This document shows, piece after piece, positions 5,670 to 7,936 of a stretch of DNA of 7,936 bases (positions are counted from its first letter, which is position 1; every line of letters begins with the position of its first letter). The notes below the pieces were generated by a model that saw only the letters and a list, made by a program, of their open reading frames with translations, was not told the origin of the DNA and searched no databases. A program made the position numbers and the translations under genes. The DNA is from JBDRMN01 sp043812055 (lineage in GTDB: Bacteria > Patescibacteriota > Gracilibacteria > JAHISY01): the NCBI GenBank assembly GCA_043812055.1, contig JBDRMN010000075.1, positions 1 to 7,936 of the forward strand, given 5' to 3'.

Positions 5670-5678
5670 TGTTAAAAT
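5670..5678 (+). promoter_or_regulatory. Extended -10 promoter for rpmF-nusB
   Basis: TGT-TAAAAT is an extended -10 with five of six hexamer matches. No good -35 lies at 16-18 nt. It implies transcription start near 5685 and an rpmF leader of about 60 nt, longer than the leaders suggested for other genes here and largely made of the 8-bp repeats at 5708-5747. Confidence 0.45.
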
Positions 5679-5707
5679 CCAGCCTCGAATTTCTCAACAA
5701 CTCGATT

Positions 5708-5747
5708 ACCTAAAGACTTAGAGACCTAAAGACCTAAAGACTAAACC
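5708..5747 (+). repeat. 8-bp repeats abutting the rpmF start codon
   Basis: The unit acctaaag occurs at 5708-5715, 5724-5731 and 5732-5739, the last two in tandem, followed by the variant actaaacc (5740-5747), which touches the ATG of rpmF. Between the first two copies lies acttagag, also a variant, so the whole 40 bp has an 8-bp period. No Shine-Dalgarno exists in this stretch, so whatever recruits the ribosome to L32 must work with or despite the repeat. Confidence 0.75.
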
Positions 5748-5990
5748 ATGGCTAAACATCCAGTTCCGAAGCGTCGTGCTAGCAAAACCCGTGGAGATCG
5801 TCGCTACGCTACTTGGAAAAGTTGTGAGTTGAAAAGGTTGAGCAACCTTACCAAGACCGTCCCCTGCAAGAAGTGTCAGCAACCTCGTCTGCCGCACACG
5901 GCTTGTCCGACTTGCGGAGACTATCGGGGGCGCACGGTGATTGATTTCGCGGCCAAAGAGAAAAAAGTCGAGAAGATTAAAGTAGAATAG
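5748..5990 (+). CDS. rpmF: 50S ribosomal protein L32
   Basis: L32 is a small zinc-ribbon protein of the large ribosomal subunit. At 80 residues it is somewhat longer than the usual 56-65. The N-terminus MAKHPVPKRRASKTRGDRRY is typical (family form MAVPKRKTSKSR). The zinc site is complete: C40-x2-C43 and C53-x2-C56 (PCKKCQQPRLPHTACPTCG). The standard HxAxYxGR-like segment appears as DYRGRTVID, followed by a short Lys/Glu tail. It starts the plus-strand run rpmF-nusB-rnc-recX, with nusB 22 nt downstream. In many bacteria rpmF is followed by plsX and fatty-acid genes; their absence fits a CPR genome lacking fatty-acid synthesis. Confidence 0.95.
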   Translation: MAKHPVPKRRASKTRGDRRYATWKSCELKRLSNLTKTVPCKKCQQPRLPHTACPTCGDYRGRTVIDFAAKEKKVEKIKVE

Positions 5991-6012
5991 CTCCTTTAAT
6001 TATTCGTTCCTT

Positions 6013-6435
6013 ATGCCTGCAGCCAACCGGAGAGCGGTTCGTGAAGCAGTCGTGCAAACTGCTTTCGAGTGTGAGTTTCGAGGTTGTGCAGACGAGCAAG
6101 AGCAGGCCTTCGCGCGGAATATTGCGGAGCTTGATGTTAATTACGAGCCTGATTTTGCGAGTAGCCTGCTTGCGGCTACCTTTGAACACATGGACGAGCT
6201 GAAGGCATGGGTGGAGCAGCTTGCTCCGGAATGGCCGTGGAGCAAGATTGCCCAGGTGGATCGAGCGGTACTTTTGGCAGGCCTGGCGGAATTGAAATAT
6301 CTGGAGAAATTCGATATCCCGCCGAAGGCGACCCTGAATGAGTATGTAGAGATTGCGAAGAATTATGGTGACGACTCCAGTCGGCGTTTTGTGAATGGAG
6401 TTTTAAGTTCAGCCAATAAAGAACTGGAAAACTAG
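6013..6435 (+). CDS. nusB: Transcription antitermination factor NusB
   Basis: NusB binds boxA RNA with S10 (NusE) and keeps RNA polymerase going through rRNA operons; it also helps rRNA maturation. The 140 residues match the all-helical family length. The N-terminal RNA-binding motif appears as RRAVREAVVQTAFECEF (6-22). The C-terminal half has the conserved blocks WPWSKIAQVDRAVLLAGLAE (74-93) and ATLNEYVEIAKNYGDDSSRR (106-125), followed by FVNGVLSSANKE. The start MPAANRR places the basic motif right at the N-terminus, as usual. It lies 22 nt past rpmF, without a Shine-Dalgarno; TTTAAT at 5995-6000 could act as an extra -10. RNase III follows after 86 nt, so genes for rRNA transcription and processing are side by side. 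Confidence 0.93.
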   Translation: MPAANRRAVREAVVQTAFECEFRGCADEQEQAFARNIAELDVNYEPDFASSLLAATFEHMDELKAWVEQLAPEWPWSKIAQVDRAVLLAGLAELKYLEKFDIPPKATLNEYVEIAKNYGDDSSRRFVNGVLSSANKELEN

Positions 6436-6468
6436 GTTCCAGGTTCTAGGTGCCAGGGAACAGGAACA
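6434..6468. repeat. 7-bp degenerate tandem repeat after nusB
   Basis: Five consecutive 7-bp units all start with AGG: aggttcc, aggttct, aggtgcc, agggaac, aggaaca. The first overlaps the nusB stop codon. Units one and four contain gttcc and ggaac, so the array can also fold on itself. It is not a CRISPR: units are far too short and there are no spacers. Confidence 0.75.
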
Positions 6469-6487
6469 GAGTTCAATTTTAAGAAAC

Positions 6488-6496
6488 TGTTAAACT
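6488..6496 (+). promoter_or_regulatory. Putative extended -10 promoter for rnc
   Basis: TGT-TAAACT is an extended -10 with four of six hexamer matches and no clear -35. It predicts transcription start near 6503, about five bases before a tiny open frame (6508-6522) and about 19 bases before the rnc ATG. Confidence 0.3.
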
Positions 6497-6507
6497 CTTA
6501 CCAACTA

Positions 6508-6522
6508 ATGCTTGCTGACTAA
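6508..6522 (+). promoter_or_regulatory. Possible four-codon upstream frame coupled to rnc
   Basis: ATGCTTGCTGACTAATG reads as Met-Leu-Ala-Asp-stop, and its TAA shares one base with the rnc ATG. The word actaatg occurs at both the mini-frame start (6504-6510) and the rnc start (6518-6524). Stop-start overlap of this kind allows a ribosome to re-start, which could matter since rnc has no Shine-Dalgarno. Chance is a fair alternative for so short a frame. Confidence 0.3.
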
Positions 6523-7196
6523 TGAAGGATTTACAAAAAAAGCTCAATTATAAGTTCAAAGATCCGAAGTTACTGGAAACCGCTTTCGTCCATCGCAGTT
6601 TCGTTAACGAGAATCGGGGAACCAAAGAGCACAACGAACGGCTGGAGTTTCTCGGTGATGCGGTGCTCGAGCTGATCACGACAGAATATCTCTTCACGAA
6701 GTTTCCCGATGATCCAGAAGGGGAGTTGACCGCTCTGCGTTCGGCGCTCGTGAAAGGTGAGCAGCTGGCGGAGATTGCGAAAGAGCTCGAGCTTGGTAAG
6801 CAACTCAAACTTTCGAAAGGAGAAGCGCATTCCGGAGGTGCCGATAAGCCGTACCTCCTGGCAAATGTTTTTGAGTCAGTGCTCGGGGCAATTTATCTCG
6901 ACGCCGGTTACCAAAAAGCGCGCGAGGTTGTGGAGAAATTCTTACTGCCGAAATTACCTAAAATTATTGAAGAAAATGCCCAGTTCGATGCCAAATCCGA
7001 GTTTCAAGAACTGGCGCAGGACAAGCTCGCGATCACACCGGAATACCGGGTGCTAAGTGAGAGTGGTCCGGATCACGCCAAAGTTTTCGAGATGGGGGCG
7101 TATGCCGGTAAAGAACTTTATGGCAAAGGAAAAGGGGCGAGTAAGCAGGAGGCGGAGCAGGCGGCGGCGGAGAGGGCGTTGAAGAAAATAAAGTAG
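6522..7196 (+). CDS. rnc: Ribonuclease III
   Basis: RNase III cuts double-stranded RNA, separating 16S and 23S rRNA precursors and processing other structured RNAs. The 224 residues have the two expected domains. The catalytic domain (about 1-145) carries the signature NERLEFLGDAVLEL (38-51) with E42 and D46, and the second acidic site as LANVFESVLGAIYLDAG (113-129) with E118; the position that is Asp in E. coli (D114) is N115 here, a substitution I believe is common in other bacteria. The double-stranded-RNA-binding domain (about 155-224) begins DAKSEFQELAQDKL and ends GKGKGASKQEAEQAAAERAL. The start is fixed by the normal N-terminal length. It follows nusB by 86 nt that contain a 7-bp repeat, a possible promoter and a tiny upstream frame. 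Confidence 0.96.
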   Translation: MKDLQKKLNYKFKDPKLLETAFVHRSFVNENRGTKEHNERLEFLGDAVLELITTEYLFTKFPDDPEGELTALRSALVKGEQLAEIAKELELGKQLKLSKGEAHSGGADKPYLLANVFESVLGAIYLDAGYQKAREVVEKFLLPKLPKIIEENAQFDAKSEFQELAQDKLAITPEYRVLSESGPDHAKVFEMGAYAGKELYGKGKGASKQEAEQAAAERALKKIK

Positions 7197-7225
7197 GAAT
7201 AGGAGAATAATGGAATAAAGGAATA
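7196..7225. repeat. Short ggaata repeats after rnc
   Basis: The word ggaata occurs at 7196-7201, 7212-7217 and 7220-7225, with the variant ggagaata at 7202-7209, beginning within the rnc stop codon. Spacing is irregular (about 8 bp). It resembles, in position and style, the repeats after nusB and before rpmF, but the unit is different. Confidence 0.6.
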
Positions 7226-7251
7226 AGGGCGAAAATTGTGGCGATGATCGT

Positions 7252-7257
7252 TAGAAT
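7252..7257 (+). promoter_or_regulatory. -10 element for recX
   Basis: TAGAAT, the same hexamer as before the exonuclease gene, ends six bases before the ATG at 7264. Transcription would start at the start codon. There is no Shine-Dalgarno and no clear -35 at 17 nt. Confidence 0.45.
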
Positions 7258-7263
7258 TGTTGC

Positions 7264-7728
7264 ATGCAATTTAGAGGAAGGAAAAAATCGAAACAGGCAG
7301 ATGCCAAACAGGTTTTTGATTACGCCTGCTGGTTGTTGGCGCGGAGGGTTTATTCTCAAGCGGAGCTGCTCAAAAAATTCAATACCCGTTTTATCCCGGA
7401 TACAGAAATATTCGCGGCGGTTCTCAAAAAGTTGGAAAAACTGGGATTGCAATCAGACGAAGATTTCACCGAAAGTTTCGTCCGCTCCCATCCGGGCTGG
7501 GGCTCGTATCGTCTGAAATTAGAATTGAGCAAGCGGGGAATTAGTGAAGAGATGATTGAGTTGTTTTTGCCACAGGATCAGGCTGAGCTTTCCCGCTGTC
7601 AGGAGGCTCTTCAAAAAAAGTTGAAAGATTCGAAGGTTCCGGAAGAATATGCGGAGCGCCAAAAGCTCGCGGCCTTCTTGGCGCGGAGGGGGTTTAGTTT
7701 GGAGGTGATAAAGGAGGTTTTGAAATAG
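7264..7728 (+). CDS. recX: Regulatory protein RecX
   Basis: RecX binds RecA filaments and modulates recombination and the SOS response. The 154 residues are all helical with the family's repeated three-helix units: VFDYACWLLARRVYSQAELL (17-36), ESFVRSHPGWGSYRLKLELS (70-89) with the conserved G-x-x-R-[LI]-x-x-E-L pattern and KRGISEEMIE after it, and KLAAFLARRGFSLEVIKEVL (134-153). The N-terminus is basic (FRGRKKSK). The family usually sits beside recA, but recA is not in this window. The start at ATG 7264 is favoured by length and by the -10 element just before it. The last codons contain GGAGGTGAT and AAGGAGG, strong ribosome-site words with no gene following, probably because they encode LEVIKEV. 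An IS30-family element begins downstream. Confidence 0.88.
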   Translation: MQFRGRKKSKQADAKQVFDYACWLLARRVYSQAELLKKFNTRFIPDTEIFAAVLKKLEKLGLQSDEDFTESFVRSHPGWGSYRLKLELSKRGISEEMIELFLPQDQAELSRCQEALQKKLKDSKVPEEYAERQKLAAFLARRGFSLEVIKEVLK

Positions 7729-7802
7729 CAAGGCAGAAGTGTCTTATCAGAATAGCTTCTACTTACTGACAATAGATTGACTTCCTACAAAAAAGGTAAA
7801 AT
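7729..7802. other. recX-IS30 junction, non-coding
   Basis: Seventy-four bases without a gene. The left end of the IS30-family element probably lies between about 7770 and 7800, where ttcctacaaaaaaggtaaaattcaag leads into the transposase stop codon, but its inverted repeat cannot be confirmed with one end only. A weak 5-bp stem (agaag/cttct, about 7734-7760) is all that suggests a recX terminator. Confidence 0.35.
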
Positions 7803-7936
7803 TCAAGTATTAATTGCACCACCTGTAACCTCGGCTAGAACCTCATTAGGAGTTCTGTAGTTCAGTCCTTTCCGGGGTCGGTTGTTTAAGTTTTCCTGAG
7901 CTATGTAAATTTCTTCTTCGGAGATTTCTGAGAAGT
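7803..7936 (-). CDS. IS30-family transposase, C-terminal part (partial)
   Basis: From the right edge the minus strand encodes 43 residues and a TGA stop: FSEISEEEIYIAQENLNNRP followed by RKGLNYRTPNEVLAEVTGGA and INT. The block LNNRPRK-x-L-x-x-x-TP-x-E-V is the hallmark of the IS30-family C-terminus, close to the last catalytic Glu helix. The rest of the gene, including the other DDE residues and the helix-turn-helix, lies outside the window. The stop codon sits inside the A+T-rich stretch leading to the presumed element end. It runs toward recX, so IS and host genes are convergent. Confidence 0.88.
   Translation of the reverse strand, partial: FSEISEEEIYIAQENLNNRPRKGLNYRTPNEVLAEVTGGAINT

Noticed and set aside
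6434..6468. CRISPR-like array from the 7-bp repeats (also at 5708-5747).
   Set aside because: Units of 7-8 bp in direct contact, without spacers and without cas genes, are simple tandem repeats.
7238..7516. Alternative plus-strand frame starting at ATG 7238, overlapping recX.
   Set aside because: It overlaps recX in another frame and shows no family motif, while the 7264 frame carries all RecX blocks.
1..7936. A hidden defence system, toxin-antitoxin pair or retron.
   Set aside because: Every sizeable gene except the one at 3022 belongs to a recognisable family or architecture, and no reverse transcriptase, nuclease-effector pair or small toxin-like gene pair is visible.

Overview
The window looks like chromosome from a Candidate Phyla Radiation (Patescibacteria) bacterium, recovered between two insertion sequences. 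The reasons are compact housekeeping genes, a PolA-type 5'-3' exonuclease with no polymerase part, a short two-helix VirB2/TrbC-like protein beside ribosomal genes, an rpmF-nusB-rnc cluster without the lipid genes that often accompany it elsewhere, and almost no Shine-Dalgarno sequences before start codons. The phylum-level call is an inference; I cannot name a class.

Layout. Position 1-112 (minus) is the 5' end of an insertion-sequence transposase with a zinc ribbon, whose ATG is out of frame with the ribbon across a run of seven A. Position 113-312 is non-coding and holds a long hairpin and a 14-bp palindrome. A minus-strand block reads from right to left: ribosomal protein S16 (2882-2355), a KH-domain RNA-binding protein (2330-1884), a two-helix membrane protein (1846-1391) and the stand-alone 5'-3' exonuclease (1251-313). 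A divergent promoter region leads to an unrecognised basic protein (3022-3552, plus), whose stop codon overlaps that of the convergent quinolinate synthase gene nadA (4454-3549, minus). Divergent from nadA is a secreted or surface beta-helix, bactofilin-like membrane protein (4520-5638). A plus-strand run follows: L32 (rpmF, 5748-5990), NusB (6013-6435), RNase III (6522-7196) and RecX (7264-7728). The window ends inside the C-terminus of an IS30-family transposase (minus, stop at 7803-7805).

How the genes fit together. S16, L32, the KH protein, NusB and RNase III all belong to ribosome assembly, rRNA transcription or rRNA processing. The exonuclease and RecX belong to DNA repair and recombination. 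NadA is the second enzyme of de novo NAD synthesis, but no nadB or nadC is present. The beta-helix protein and the two-helix protein belong to the cell envelope.

Most notable observations. (i) Several genes have a -10-like hexamer 6-10 nt before the start codon and no usable Shine-Dalgarno, suggesting leaderless or nearly leaderless transcripts. (ii) Five gene boundaries carry different short repeats, with 7-8 nt tandem units at the clearest three. (iii) The stand-alone exonuclease ends in QQSLF, which fits a sliding-clamp-binding motif. (iv) S16 and the KH protein, which are neighbours, both carry long charged low-complexity tails. (v) The protein at 3022-3552 is an unrecognised, highly basic product with its own consensus-like promoter. 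I found no CRISPR array, tRNA, rRNA or clear defence system. Most of the window is ordinary housekeeping sequence.
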